From the NCBI GenBank assembly GCA_910586035.1, contig CAJUHT010000023.1:1-23892 (forward strand): a stretch of 23,892 nucleotides of DNA, given 5' to 3'. Positions 7,136 to 14,681 of this stretch are shown in pieces; position 1 is the stretch's first letter, and the number at the start of each line of letters is the position of its first letter. The position numbers and the translations under genes were made by a program. This stretch comes from an uncultured Christensenella sp. GTDB taxonomy: Bacteria > Bacillota > Clostridia > Christensenellales > Borkfalkiaceae. The notes under the pieces are model-generated. The model saw nothing but the letters and a program-made list of their open reading frames with translations. It did not search any database and was not told the DNA's origin.

Positions 7136-7534
7136 TTATAATTCCTCTGCCTCGTCCGCCGAAGCGCACTCGCGGCACAGTCCGCCGAAAACCAGCTCTG
7201 CGGAAGTAACCTTAAACCCGCCCACGCTCTCCGCCGTCAAAAGCGGTAAAAGACTGTCGCTGAACACGTCCTCCACCCTTCCGCACCTGTAACAGCGGCA
7301 ATGGGCGTGCGGAACGGTTCCACCGTCGTAACGCGCCTCGCTTCCCGCAAACTCCAACTTGCGCGCCTTTCCGCAGGCGGAAAAGTCGGCAAGCACGCGG
7401 AACACCGTCGCGCGCGAAATTTTAGGGTGGCTTTGGTGAATGCGCCCGTACAGCTCGGTAGCCGTAGGGTGGTCCGCCGCAAGCAACTCCTCCATTATTA
7501 CGTTTTTCTGCGCGGTGTTTCTCTTTAATTGCAT
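7136..7534 (-). CDS. Fur-family metalloregulator, PerR-like
   Basis: A 132-residue repressor with an N-terminal winged helix (ISRATVFRVLADF, residues 39-51) and a C-terminal metal and dimer domain. ATG at 7534 (AAGG upstream) is preferred over 7564, which falls inside the operator. All five regulatory-metal ligands of PerR have counterparts: H22 (HPTA), D70 (RYD), H76 and H78 (HAH), and D89 (RVED). Fur proteins usually carry Glu at the last position. The structural zinc site is complete: C81/C84 and C120/C123. PerR senses peroxide by metal-catalysed histidine oxidation and represses detoxification genes, which would suit an anaerobe. It stands alone between terminators. Its own operator looks more Fur-like than PerR-like, so the metal it senses is uncertain. 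Confidence 0.85.
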   Translation of the reverse strand: MQLKRNTAQKNVIMEELLAADHPTATELYGRIHQSHPKISRATVFRVLADFSACGKARKLEFAGSEARYDGGTVPHAHCRCYRCGRVEDVFSDSLLPLLTAESVGGFKVTSAELVFGGLCRECASADEAEEL

Positions 7535-7546
7535 TTTAAAAACCTT

Positions 7547-7594
7547 ATTGATATGCGTTATCAATATAATACAGCCGCCGCGCGGTTATGTCAA
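7547..7594 (-). promoter_or_regulatory. Promoter and autoregulatory Fur-type operator of the PerR-like gene
   Basis: On the minus strand, TTGACA (7589-7594), a 17-bp spacer and TATTAT (7566-7571) form a promoter starting near 7558. The perfect inverted repeat ATTGATA-N5-TATCAAT (7547-7565) covers the start site. Its inner 15 bp, TGATAACGCATATCA, resembles the Fur 7-1-7 box TGATAATNATTATCA. Confidence 0.8.
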
Positions 7595-7660
7595 GTGTAA
7601 ATTTTTACCTTTGCTTAACGCCGTTTGCCTTTGCGCCCTTGCCGCCTACAAAGCGGAACA

Positions 7661-7696
7661 AAAAAACGGAAGGGTTTGTTTACCCTCCCGTTTTTT
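7661..7696. terminator. Bidirectional terminator between the DUF378 and PerR-like genes
   Basis: AAAAAACGGAAGGGT pairs with ACCCTCCCGTTTTTT around a TTGTTT loop with one mismatch. It lies 9 bases past the stop codon of the DUF378 gene. Confidence 0.85.
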
Positions 7697-7704
7697 ATTT
7701 AAAG

Positions 7705-7965
7705 TCAGTTACTTTCGGTAACCGTCTTTTCGTCGCGGCTGCGCCTGCTTTCGGGTGCAAGCAACAACCCCCTGCCGGTAACTATGGGCGAAATAATCAG
7801 CCATATTGCGGCAAGAGCTACAAGCACGTAAACTATAATCGCGCCAACGCTTCTGCCACCGCCGAACACCCAGCCGACAAGGTTGAAATCGAATATGCCG
7901 AAAACGCCCCAATTGAGCGCGCCAACAAGCACAAGGATATAACAGATAATGTTTGCTATAATCAT
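7705..7965 (-). CDS. DUF378 family small membrane protein
   Basis: An 86-residue protein with two membrane helices, around residues 3-20 and 40-62. It carries the family signature GALNWGVFGIFDFNLVGWVFGG between them, as in YuzA-type proteins. AAGGGGG precedes the ATG with good spacing. The C-terminus (ESRRSRDEKTVTESN) is charged and probably cytoplasmic. The family has no established function. The gene lies 77 bp downstream of tilS. No clear terminator or promoter was found in that gap, so co-transcription with tilS is possible. Confidence 0.85.
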   Translation of the reverse strand: MIIANIICYILVLVGALNWGVFGIFDFNLVGWVFGGGRSVGAIIVYVLVALAAIWLIISPIVTGRGLLLAPESRRSRDEKTVTESN

Positions 7966-8042
7966 AAAATCCCCCTTACAGTCAGTCTGCCCACAACCGA
8001 GAATTTTATGCGTTTTTTTGTTGCCACGCGCATATGCCGCGG

Positions 8043-9383
8043 TTAATTGCCGCCAAACAGATTGCGGCAGACAATCAAAGCCGTATTTACCGTACTATCG
8101 TCAACCTTGATTTTTTCCGAAATTTCCGCCCCGCCGACTATATAAACCTCGTTACCCAAGCACACCAGCGGCACGCTTGCGCGCAGGCTTTGCGGCGCCT
8201 TTTTATCCGTAAGCCAATCGGACAAACTCTTGGTTCCCCCGCCGAATTTGGTAAAGCGGTCGCCCTCTCTTTTAAACCTTACAACCGCGCCCCGCGGCAG
8301 TTTGTCAAGGTCAAATTTAAGCGTTTTTAACGGCTCGCCCCCGCACTTTTCTCCATCGCCTGCAACCACGCCTGAACAGCCGCCGCGGCTCACCCGCACC
8401 AAATTGCCCCCGTAATATTGCAGATTTCCGTCCAAAAACTCCCTAAACGCGACGGGCTCGGCGCAACCGTTTTCCCCGCCGCTTTGCAACAGCGCAACGC
8501 CCCCCTCTTCCTTAATTGCAACCAAGCCGAGAAACTCGAACCGCTTGCCGTTTTCCGCCGCTTGCAGAACAAAAAGCCTGTTTAAATGCTCGGTTGTGTA
8601 GTCCTTTTTATTGAAATACTTTGCAACGATTTTTTGCGCCGCGCGCCTGAAAATTACCCTGTGCGGACAACTTTTAATTACGTATGAGCCGCCCGCGCGC
8701 CCTACGACGATTTTTTCAACCTCGCCGTTGAAATACTCCTCGTCCTCGGCGGCAAGGCGCGAAAACCTGTATATGTTTTTCACTGCGCCGTCAACCGCGC
8801 TTTCGAGCGCGGGAATAACGTTACGCCTTATTTTATTACGCGTGTATATGTCCGTTTGATTGGTGCTGTCGGTTACGTATTGCACCGCGTTTTTTTCAAT
8901 ATACCCGTCAATATCCCCCCGCGAACAGCAAATAAGCGGTCGTATCAGCTTTAAATCGGCATTGTCCGCAATGCCCGTCAAACCGTTAAGCGAAGAGCCG
9001 CGGGCAAGGTTAAACAGCACCGTTTCGGCATTGTCGTTCATATGGTGCGCGGTGGCTATAAAGTCGGCTTCGCCCTGCTCTATAACGCTTTTGTAACAGT
9101 TTATGCGCCATCTGCGCGCGCCCTCCTCGTCGTTAAAAGCGCCGCTTTGCGCCTTAAAAAAGTGCAGAGGAATGCCGTTGCCCCCGCAATATGCCGCAAC
9201 GAACGCGCTGTCCCGCTCGCTTTCCTCCCCCCTTATGCCGTGTTCGCAGTTGAGCGCGGAAAGAGTTATACCGTATTCGGCGGCGCGCGCCCGCAAGTAA
9301 TCGAGCAGAGCCATACTGTCCTTGCCGCCCGAAACGGCTACGCATATTCTTTTGCCCTTATAGGGCGACAGGTCGATATTCAT
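8043..9383 (-). CDS. tilS: tRNA(Ile)-lysidine synthetase
   Basis: A 446-residue protein that attaches lysine to C34 of the CAU-anticodon tRNA-Ile, switching it from reading AUG to AUA; this is an essential step. The PP-loop ATP-binding motif SGGKDS lies about 17 residues from the start, followed by the conserved ATAHHMNDNAET and YTRNKIRRNVIP segments. The C-terminal TilS domain (VRFKREGDRFTKFGGG..LSDWLTDKKAP) is complete. The open frame continues to 9509, but ATG at 9383 (MNIDLSPYKGKRICVAVSGG) has GGAGG eight bases upstream and matches the family start. The usual neighbours hpt and ftsH are absent here. A terminator hairpin lies in the upstream leader. Confidence 0.95.
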   Translation of the reverse strand: MNIDLSPYKGKRICVAVSGGKDSMALLDYLRARAAEYGITLSALNCEHGIRGEESERDSAFVAAYCGGNGIPLHFFKAQSGAFNDEEGARRWRINCYKSVIEQGEADFIATAHHMNDNAETVLFNLARGSSLNGLTGIADNADLKLIRPLICCSRGDIDGYIEKNAVQYVTDSTNQTDIYTRNKIRRNVIPALESAVDGAVKNIYRFSRLAAEDEEYFNGEVEKIVVGRAGGSYVIKSCPHRVIFRRAAQKIVAKYFNKKDYTTEHLNRLFVLQAAENGKRFEFLGLVAIKEEGGVALLQSGGENGCAEPVAFREFLDGNLQYYGGNLVRVSRGGCSGVVAGDGEKCGGEPLKTLKFDLDKLPRGAVVRFKREGDRFTKFGGGTKSLSDWLTDKKAPQSLRASVPLVCLGNEVYIVGGAEISEKIKVDDSTVNTALIVCRNLFGGN

Positions 9384-9465
9384 ACGTTCAGCCTCCCGTA
9401 CCGTCCACAAGTGTTCTAACGGCATTATACAACTTTTTACGGCGCCATTGCAAGCCGTTTGAAAA

Positions 9466-9507
9466 ATAAAAAACGCGCCCGCGCGCATCTTTCCGCGCGG
9501 GCGTGCC
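9466..9507 (-). terminator. Intrinsic terminator or attenuator upstream of tilS
   Basis: On the minus strand, the 10-bp stem CGCCCGCGCG/CGCGCGGGCG (9476-9485 with 9494-9503) is followed by TTTTTTATTTTTC. It sits between the predicted promoter at 9579-9608 and the tilS start at 9383, so it could attenuate tilS. Confidence 0.75.
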
Positions 9508-9578
9508 AAAAGGTTGAATTAAATCAGTGCAAAAACATTTTTACAAGCTTGTCGTTGCTCTTTTTATACGGCTGGTAT

Positions 9579-9608
9579 CGCATAGGCAAATCGATATAAT
9601 TTTGTCAA
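9579..9608 (-). promoter_or_regulatory. Possible tilS promoter
   Basis: TTGACA (9603-9608), an 18-bp spacer and TATGCG (9579-9584) lie on the minus strand. The -10 is weak but the -35 is perfect. It lies between the terminator after the HIT gene and the hairpin in the tilS leader. Confidence 0.45.
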
Positions 9609-9631
9609 GCGCAAAGTCTACCGAAACAGGC

Positions 9632-9659
9632 AAAAAGGGCAACCCGCGCAGGTCGCCCT
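9632..9659 (-). terminator. Terminator of the prmA operon
   Basis: On the minus strand, GGGCGACC pairs with GGTTGCCC (one G-U pair) around a TGCGCG loop and is followed by TTTTTGCC. It lies about 21 bases beyond the stop of the HIT gene. Confidence 0.7.
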
Positions 9660-9680
9660 CGATTTTAACCGATTAACTTT

Positions 9681-10022
9681 TTACATATCGCCGAGCTTTT
9701 CCCCGCCGAGAATATGCACGTGCAGGTGAAAAACCGTCTGCCCCGCGTCGTCGCCCTGATTTATGACAAGGCGGTAACCGTTGCCGCAACCGTTCGCCTC
9801 GGCGATTGCGGGAATCTTTTCAAACATATATTTCAAAGTTTCCGCCTGCCCGCCGTCCATATCGGCAAGAAGTTTAAAGTGCGATTTAGGCACCGCCAAC
9901 AGGTGAGTTGCCGCCTTAGGCTCAACATCCTTAAACACGCACATCTTATCGTCGTCGTACACCTTTACCGCGGGAATTTCCCCCTTGATTATTCTGCAAA
10001 AGACGCATTTTCCGTCAAGCAT
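9681..10022 (-). CDS. HIT family nucleotide hydrolase (HinT-like)
   Basis: A 113-residue protein of the histidine triad superfamily, with the catalytic HLHVHILGG near the C-terminus. These enzymes hydrolyse purine nucleoside phosphoramidates and acyl-AMP. CVFC at residues 6-9, with the downstream THLL and H residues, matches the zinc-binding HinT subgroup. GGAGGG lies 10 bases before the ATG. The first 34 bp overlap the end of the PrsW-like gene, implying translational coupling. In many clostridia an HIT gene follows mtaB and is followed by rpsU. Here the PrsW-like gene intervenes and no S21 frame follows. Confidence 0.93.
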   Translation of the reverse strand: MLDGKCVFCRIIKGEIPAVKVYDDDKMCVFKDVEPKAATHLLAVPKSHFKLLADMDGGQAETLKYMFEKIPAIAEANGCGNGYRLVINQGDDAGQTVFHLHVHILGGEKLGDM

Positions 10023-11614
10023 TGTTTTTTAACCCTCCAACTTTTAATAAGCAATGAAATACAGCAAACCGAGGCAACGCCGCCAAGCGTTGCAAAGGTG
10101 ATAAACAGCGACAGATACCGCCACTCCGTCAAGTCGCGCTCGAACCCCGCGTTGAATACAAATACGGAAAGAGTGCCGTCTGATTGGAAATTGTAACCTG
10201 TAACGTCGCCGTTTACGGGGAAGAACGCCGCAAACAGTTTGCCGTCGTAATATACTTCTTCCTTAAAATAAGCGTTTACGCCCGCCTCGCTCTCCACAGT
10301 TATCCAAACGCTCGCGGGGAAATAGTAGTCCTTGCCGCTCACCTTGTCGTAACTCACGGTGTATTCGTAATTGTACGTTATGTTTCCTTCCGCCACGCAC
10401 TGCACGGCTTTCACAAGCACGTTGTCCTCTTTCGTTTCACTGTCGTTGGGGGCGTGATAATCGTAGGGGCGGTCGGCAATGTTGATTTCCATACCGTTCT
10501 GCATAAAGTCGACAAACGACTGCGCCTCGTAAAAGTTTTTAATGCTGTACTTTTCGCTGAACGTAATCGAACAGTAAATTACCGCGACAATCGCCATCAA
10601 AAACGCGCCGAGCGTAAGCGTAAAGTGCCCCCAATGCCGCCAATACAGCGGACTGCGCTTATTAAACGGCGGCTCCCCGTCGTCTATTTCCCCGCCTTCG
10701 TCGGCAGAATTTACCGCAACGGAAGCAAAAGCCTTACGCCTTTCGAAATGCACGATAAGTATGCACTCCGCGCACGCGACGGCAACGCAACCCGCGCACA
10801 CAAAGCCGAGAGCCAGCGGGTTTAAAGGCAAGTCCCAGCAGATATGAAGCCCGCAGGAAAGCGCCGTTACAAGGTATACCGCAAGGTTTAAAAAATGTCG
10901 TGAAAAATGACAGTACGCCCAACCAATCGCCGCCGTCCACAGCGTGTGCGTGCACACCGCCGACACCCCGCGGGAAACGGAGATATCTATAAGCGTGGTA
11001 AGGTTGAACACCGTCATATTGTTGGCTTCCAAAAATATGTAGCCCATATCTTCGGCGATTGAAAAGCCGCACCCCACCGCCGCGCCGAACAAAAAGCCCG
11101 CAAGCGGCGAATTTTTACGAGCGGCAACGATTACAAGCACCGTTGCGCCCGCCTTTGTCAGCTCCTCGAAAACACCCGTGTAAACTGCGTGAAGCCAACT
11201 GTTTGCAGGCACGAACAGACTGAACAGAATTTGCGCCGCCACGTTTGCCAACGCGCCGCCGAGAAGCAGGGCGAGGCACACCGCCATAAACGACAAATCT
11301 TTTTCGGGATACAGCTCGAATAAAAATAACAGAAAAGATAAATTGAAGCAGGTTGCCGCAAACAGCGTTATCGTGGGCACGAACAACTCGTTGGAAGTAA
11401 ACCGCACAATCAGCAAAAAAACGGCGAACAGCACGAACAGCAACGTAAACAGCCGCACGTACGCCCACGGATATTTTCTGTTTTTTCCGCCCGAACGCAT
11501 TCCGCGCGTCATAAGCTCGGAATACTCCGCCCTCGAATGCCTGCGGAACGTTTCGCGGAAAAACTCGGCTATTGAGTTTTTTAACCCTGCGGGTCGGTTT
11601 AAAAGTCCATCCAT
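9989..11614 (-). CDS. PrsW-like intramembrane protease with C-terminal extracytoplasmic domain
   Basis: A 541-residue polytopic protein. The membrane core (about residues 52-290) carries the signature of the PrsW family of glutamic-type intramembrane proteases: EELTK at 150-154, GCGFSIAEDMGY at 181-192, HTLW at 223-226 and HICWD at 257-261. In Bacillus, PrsW makes the first cut in an anti-sigma factor. After a cytoplasmic linker, a further helix (about 333-352) leads into a domain of about 150 residues rich in aromatic and acidic residues, closed by a last helix near 505-528, so this domain probably faces outside. It starts 3 bases after the mtaB stop and overlaps the HIT gene. No sigma or anti-sigma gene is in the window, so the substrate is unknown. 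Confidence 0.8.
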   Translation of the reverse strand: MDGLLNRPAGLKNSIAEFFRETFRRHSRAEYSELMTRGMRSGGKNRKYPWAYVRLFTLLFVLFAVFLLIVRFTSNELFVPTITLFAATCFNLSFLLFLFELYPEKDLSFMAVCLALLLGGALANVAAQILFSLFVPANSWLHAVYTGVFEELTKAGATVLVIVAARKNSPLAGFLFGAAVGCGFSIAEDMGYIFLEANNMTVFNLTTLIDISVSRGVSAVCTHTLWTAAIGWAYCHFSRHFLNLAVYLVTALSCGLHICWDLPLNPLALGFVCAGCVAVACAECILIVHFERRKAFASVAVNSADEGGEIDDGEPPFNKRSPLYWRHWGHFTLTLGAFLMAIVAVIYCSITFSEKYSIKNFYEAQSFVDFMQNGMEINIADRPYDYHAPNDSETKEDNVLVKAVQCVAEGNITYNYEYTVSYDKVSGKDYYFPASVWITVESEAGVNAYFKEEVYYDGKLFAAFFPVNGDVTGYNFQSDGTLSVFVFNAGFERDLTEWRYLSLFITFATLGGVASVCCISLLIKSWRVKKQCLTENASFAE

Positions 11615-11617
11615 TTT

Positions 11618-12838
11618 TTAATTTCCGTCTGCAATATCCGCAGACGCGCCGTCGCGGAATATTCCTTTGAGTTTAACCTTTATTTTGCCTTCCCGTTTGC
11701 CTTCAACGTATACTTTTATGTAATTTTCGGTGTAACCGCAAGTATACTCTCCGTCAAATTCCTCGGTGATTAGGGCATATTCCCGCCCCAACCGTCCGTT
11801 TAAATACTTTTCTTCCGCCGCCTTGCCCGCCTCGATAAGCCTGTGCAACCGCGCGTTTTTTACCTCTTTGGGCAAATCTTTCATACCGTACGCGCGCGTA
11901 CCCTCCCGCGGGGAGAACGCAAACGCGTGTATTCTTGCAAAGCCCGCCTCGTCTATTATAGACAAACTTTCCCCAAACTGTTCCTCAGTTTCGCCGCAAA
12001 AACCCGCGATTATATCGGTTGTCAGCGCACCGTTCGGGAAATGTTTATATATAAGCGCGCATTTTTCAAGATATTCCTCGCGCGTGTAGCGTCTGTTCAT
12101 AGCCTTTAAAACAGCGTTGGAACCGCTTTGAAGCGAAAGGTGAAAATGAGGGGCAAAGTCCTTTAATCCCTTTAACGCGCGCATAAGCTCTTCGTCTATA
12201 ACGTTACATTCCAGCGACCCCAGCCTTACGCGTTTATCGGTAAACGAAAGCGCACGTATAAGTTGCGGAAGTCCGCCCTCCGCGCCGTTGTACGCGGATA
12301 TGTTTATGCCCGTCAAAACCACCTCGGGAGCGCCGCAAGCGGCAATTTCCCCCGCAATATCCTCGATTGAACGGCTTTTGACCCGCCCGCGCAGATAGGG
12401 AATAACGCAGTAGGAACAGAAGTTGTCGCAACCGTCCTCTATCTTTATAAAGGCGCGGGTTTTAACCTGTTTGGGATAGCCGAGCAAAGAACACTGCCCG
12501 CCGCCGTAGTCGTTTACTATTGCGTTTACAACGCTCTCCTTACCGCGCGCGCCGCCTATAAAGCGCACGCCCTGCCGCCCGAACTGCTCCTTATCCTTTT
12601 GCGAAGCGCAACCGCAAATATACAGTTTCGCCTGCGGGTTGTATTTAAGCGCGCGGGATATCAGCTGTCGGCTCTTCCTCTCCGCCTCCTTAGTTACCGC
12701 GCAGGTGTTAAGCACGTATATATCGGCGGGCGCAAGCTCTGCGCAGACCTCCCAGCCGCGCGCCTCCAACTCCGCCATAATAGCCGCGCTTTCCACCTCG
12801 TTGACTTTACAACCCAAGGTAAAAACCGCCGCCTTCAC
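11618..12838 (-). CDS. mtaB: tRNA (N6-threonylcarbamoyladenosine-37-C2) methylthiotransferase
   Basis: A 406-residue radical SAM enzyme that converts t6A37 to ms2t6A37 in ANN-decoding tRNAs. The N-terminal UPF0004 domain shows FTLGCKVNEVES, NTCAVT and CGCASQ, supplying the three Cys of one cluster. The radical SAM motif is CDNFCSYCVIPYLRGR, followed by the LSLQSG, DIIAGFCGETEEQF and FSPREGTRA segments. A C-terminal TRAM region (EYTCGYTENYIKVYV) completes the family length. The start chosen is GTG at 12838, which overlaps the rsmE stop in a GTGA junction and has GGGAG upstream. The frame itself extends further. Confidence 0.95.
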   Translation of the reverse strand: MKAAVFTLGCKVNEVESAAIMAELEARGWEVCAELAPADIYVLNTCAVTKEAERKSRQLISRALKYNPQAKLYICGCASQKDKEQFGRQGVRFIGGARGKESVVNAIVNDYGGGQCSLLGYPKQVKTRAFIKIEDGCDNFCSYCVIPYLRGRVKSRSIEDIAGEIAACGAPEVVLTGINISAYNGAEGGLPQLIRALSFTDKRVRLGSLECNVIDEELMRALKGLKDFAPHFHLSLQSGSNAVLKAMNRRYTREEYLEKCALIYKHFPNGALTTDIIAGFCGETEEQFGESLSIIDEAGFARIHAFAFSPREGTRAYGMKDLPKEVKNARLHRLIEAGKAAEEKYLNGRLGREYALITEEFDGEYTCGYTENYIKVYVEGKREGKIKVKLKGIFRDGASADIADGN

Positions 12839-13563
12839 TCCAACTCTCCCAAATTGAACGCCGCAAGCGCGCACACGGCGACAGCCGCCGTTTCGGCGCG
12901 CAGTATGCGCTTTCCGAGGCTCATTCCCGCAAAGCCCGCAGCCCTCGCCAATTCGTATTCTTCGTCGGCAAAACCGCCCTCGCTACCCACGACAAGCGCG
13001 GTTGCTCCGCATATATCCTTTAACGAACGCTCCGACCCGTTTGCAAACTCGCAAAAAAACAGCTTGTTTTCATAGCCCTGCGCAGATTGAAGCGCGCTTT
13101 TAAAATCCTCGAAAAACACCACTTCGGGCGCCACCGAACGCATACACTGTTTGGCGGCTTCGCGCGATACTTTATTCAACCGTTCCAGCTTGTTTTCGTT
13201 CATATAAGCCGAACAGTAGCGCGAAGAAAACACGCCCACCTTGCTTACGCCCAGCTCGCAAGCCTTTTGAACAACAAACTCCGTCTTGTCGCCCTTCAAC
13301 GCGCCCGTAAGCAGGTAAATGTCGGCGGCAGGCTCGCGTTCGCCGCGCATTGCCCCCGTAATATGCGCCGACAAACTGCGCTTGTCAACCTTTGTAACTA
13401 TTGCGGTATACTCGTTGCCCGCGTTGTCGAGCAAAGTTATTTCAGTGCCCTCGGTTACTCTTAAAACCGTTTTGGCGTGGATAAATTCTTCGCCGTCCAA
13501 CAAAATTTCGCTCTCTTCGGGGTAATTTATACCGTTGCAAAAAAACCTTTTAGGCGCGCTCAT
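12835..13563 (-). CDS. rsmE: 16S rRNA (uracil-1498-N3)-methyltransferase
   Basis: A 242-residue SPOUT-class methyltransferase that methylates U1498 in the decoding region of 16S rRNA. The N-terminal PUA-like part begins RFF and contains HAKTVLRV. The C-terminal knot shows KGDKTEFVVQKACELGV, VGSEGGFADEE and SLGKRILRAETA, the SAM-binding loop. The ATG directly follows the prmA stop (TAAATG), and its own stop overlaps the mtaB start, so the three genes are translationally coupled. The length is normal. Confidence 0.96.
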   Translation of the reverse strand: MSAPKRFFCNGINYPEESEILLDGEEFIHAKTVLRVTEGTEITLLDNAGNEYTAIVTKVDKRSLSAHITGAMRGEREPAADIYLLTGALKGDKTEFVVQKACELGVSKVGVFSSRYCSAYMNENKLERLNKVSREAAKQCMRSVAPEVVFFEDFKSALQSAQGYENKLFFCEFANGSERSLKDICGATALVVGSEGGFADEEYELARAAGFAGMSLGKRILRAETAAVAVCALAAFNLGELE

Positions 13564-14505
13564 TTAACCTTTGAACGCCAAGGCGTTCCACTCCCCTTTC
13601 TTTACTTTTTCCACAAGGCAAAGCCCCTGCGCGGAGTACACTTCTATTACGCGTTCGAGCTTGCTGTTTATAATGCCGCTCAATATAAGCGTGCCGCCCG
13701 CCTTTAAATTTTTGGGTATGGATGGCGCAAGGGTTTCCAAAATGTCCGCCGTAATATTGGCGAGAACGATATCGCCCTTAACGTTGCTGTCGTCCAAAAG
13801 ATTTGCCCGCGCCACCTTTACGCTTTGGGTAACGGAGTTGAGTTGGGCGTTGTGGTTTGCGCTGTCCACCGCCACGGCGTCAATATCCGTAAGATAGGCA
13901 AACCGCGCGCCGAGCTTTACTGCGGATATGCCGAGTATGCCGCTACCACACCCGACGTCGATACATACGCTTTCGGGCGTGATGTACTTTTGCAAAAGCT
14001 CCACGCACATAGAGGTAGTTTCGTGTTCGCCCGTGCCGAACGCCATATTGTTGTCCAGCTTTACCACCTCTTCGCCGTCGCCCTTATTATACTCTATCCA
14101 TTCGGGCACAACCACTACTTTGCCGAGGTGTATGGGGCGGAAATGAGTGCGCCATATTTCTATCCAATCGTCCCCCTCTATCTCCCTGCGCGTCGTTTCC
14201 AGAGTGCCCAAGGGCAACGCTCCGCCGCAGTTTTCAACTATATCCTCTATATCGCGGCGTATTTCAGGAACGACCTTATCCGTATCGCCGAGGGCTATAA
14301 ACGCCTTTACCAGAACGTCGCCCGAGTTGTTGGCGACAAGGTCGTCGTCCATATAGTCCCAATAAGCCGATTTATCCCTTTGAAGCGCAATGACGTCCTT
14401 TACGTCGGAAATAGCCACGCCGTAGGAGGTGTAGCGCCACATAACGTCGGCAATCAGCTCGCTTCCCTCGGAAGTCGTATGTACGGTAAGTTCGGTAAAT
14501 TTCAT
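13564..14505 (-). CDS. prmA: Ribosomal protein L11 methyltransferase
   Basis: A 313-residue SAM-dependent methyltransferase that trimethylates L11. The N-terminal substrate-recognition part is followed by the hallmark MAFGTGEHETT, the SAM-binding DVGCGSGILGI and the catalytic-loop LANITADIL. It is the first gene of the prmA-rsmE-mtaB-PrsW-HIT operon. The ATG is preceded by AGGG and a promoter at 14536-14564. In many Firmicutes prmA follows dnaJ; here the upstream gene is a hydrogenase, so the heat-shock genes are not linked in this genome region. Confidence 0.96.
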   Translation of the reverse strand: MKFTELTVHTTSEGSELIADVMWRYTSYGVAISDVKDVIALQRDKSAYWDYMDDDLVANNSGDVLVKAFIALGDTDKVVPEIRRDIEDIVENCGGALPLGTLETTRREIEGDDWIEIWRTHFRPIHLGKVVVVPEWIEYNKGDGEEVVKLDNNMAFGTGEHETTSMCVELLQKYITPESVCIDVGCGSGILGISAVKLGARFAYLTDIDAVAVDSANHNAQLNSVTQSVKVARANLLDDSNVKGDIVLANITADILETLAPSIPKNLKAGGTLILSGIINSKLERVIEVYSAQGLCLVEKVKKGEWNALAFKG

Positions 14506-14535
14506 ATTGTACCCTGTAAATTTTGAATTATATTT

Positions 14536-14564
14536 ATTCTAACACACGCAAATTAAAATAGCAA
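14536..14564 (-). promoter_or_regulatory. Promoter of the prmA operon
   Basis: TTGCTA (14559-14564), a 17-bp spacer and TAGAAT (14536-14541) predict a start near 14529, about 24 bases before the ATG. The -35 box directly adjoins the hydrogenase terminator hairpin. Confidence 0.65.
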
Positions 14565-14566
14565 GC

Positions 14567-14595
14567 GCGGGGCGCGTTATTTTAACGCGCCCCGC
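14567..14595 (-). terminator. Terminator after the hydrogenase gene
   Basis: A perfect 13-bp stem (14567-14579 with 14583-14595) has a 3-nt loop. On the minus strand it is followed by GCTTGCTATTTTAATTT, a weak T-run, so termination may be incomplete. Confidence 0.65.
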
Positions 14596-14681
14596 AAACA
14601 CCCTGTTTTTAACCGTAAACTTACCCGCCTTTTTATACCACGCGCCTTACGCACGCGGCAAATTATAGAGGCGATAAGGTA

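Noticed and set aside
7098..7528. Plus-strand frames opposite the PerR-like gene
   Set aside because: The minus strand encodes a complete Fur-family protein with all metal ligands; the opposite frames have no support.
9524..9583. A 19-codon minus-strand frame ahead of tilS as a real small protein gene
   Set aside because: There is no Shine-Dalgarno sequence and its start codon overlaps the predicted -10 box, so it is not listed as a gene; it is mentioned only as part of the leader.
9384..9680. Expected rpsU (ribosomal protein S21) after the HIT gene
   Set aside because: No frame in this stretch encodes an S21-like protein; the region holds only terminators, a promoter and a leader.
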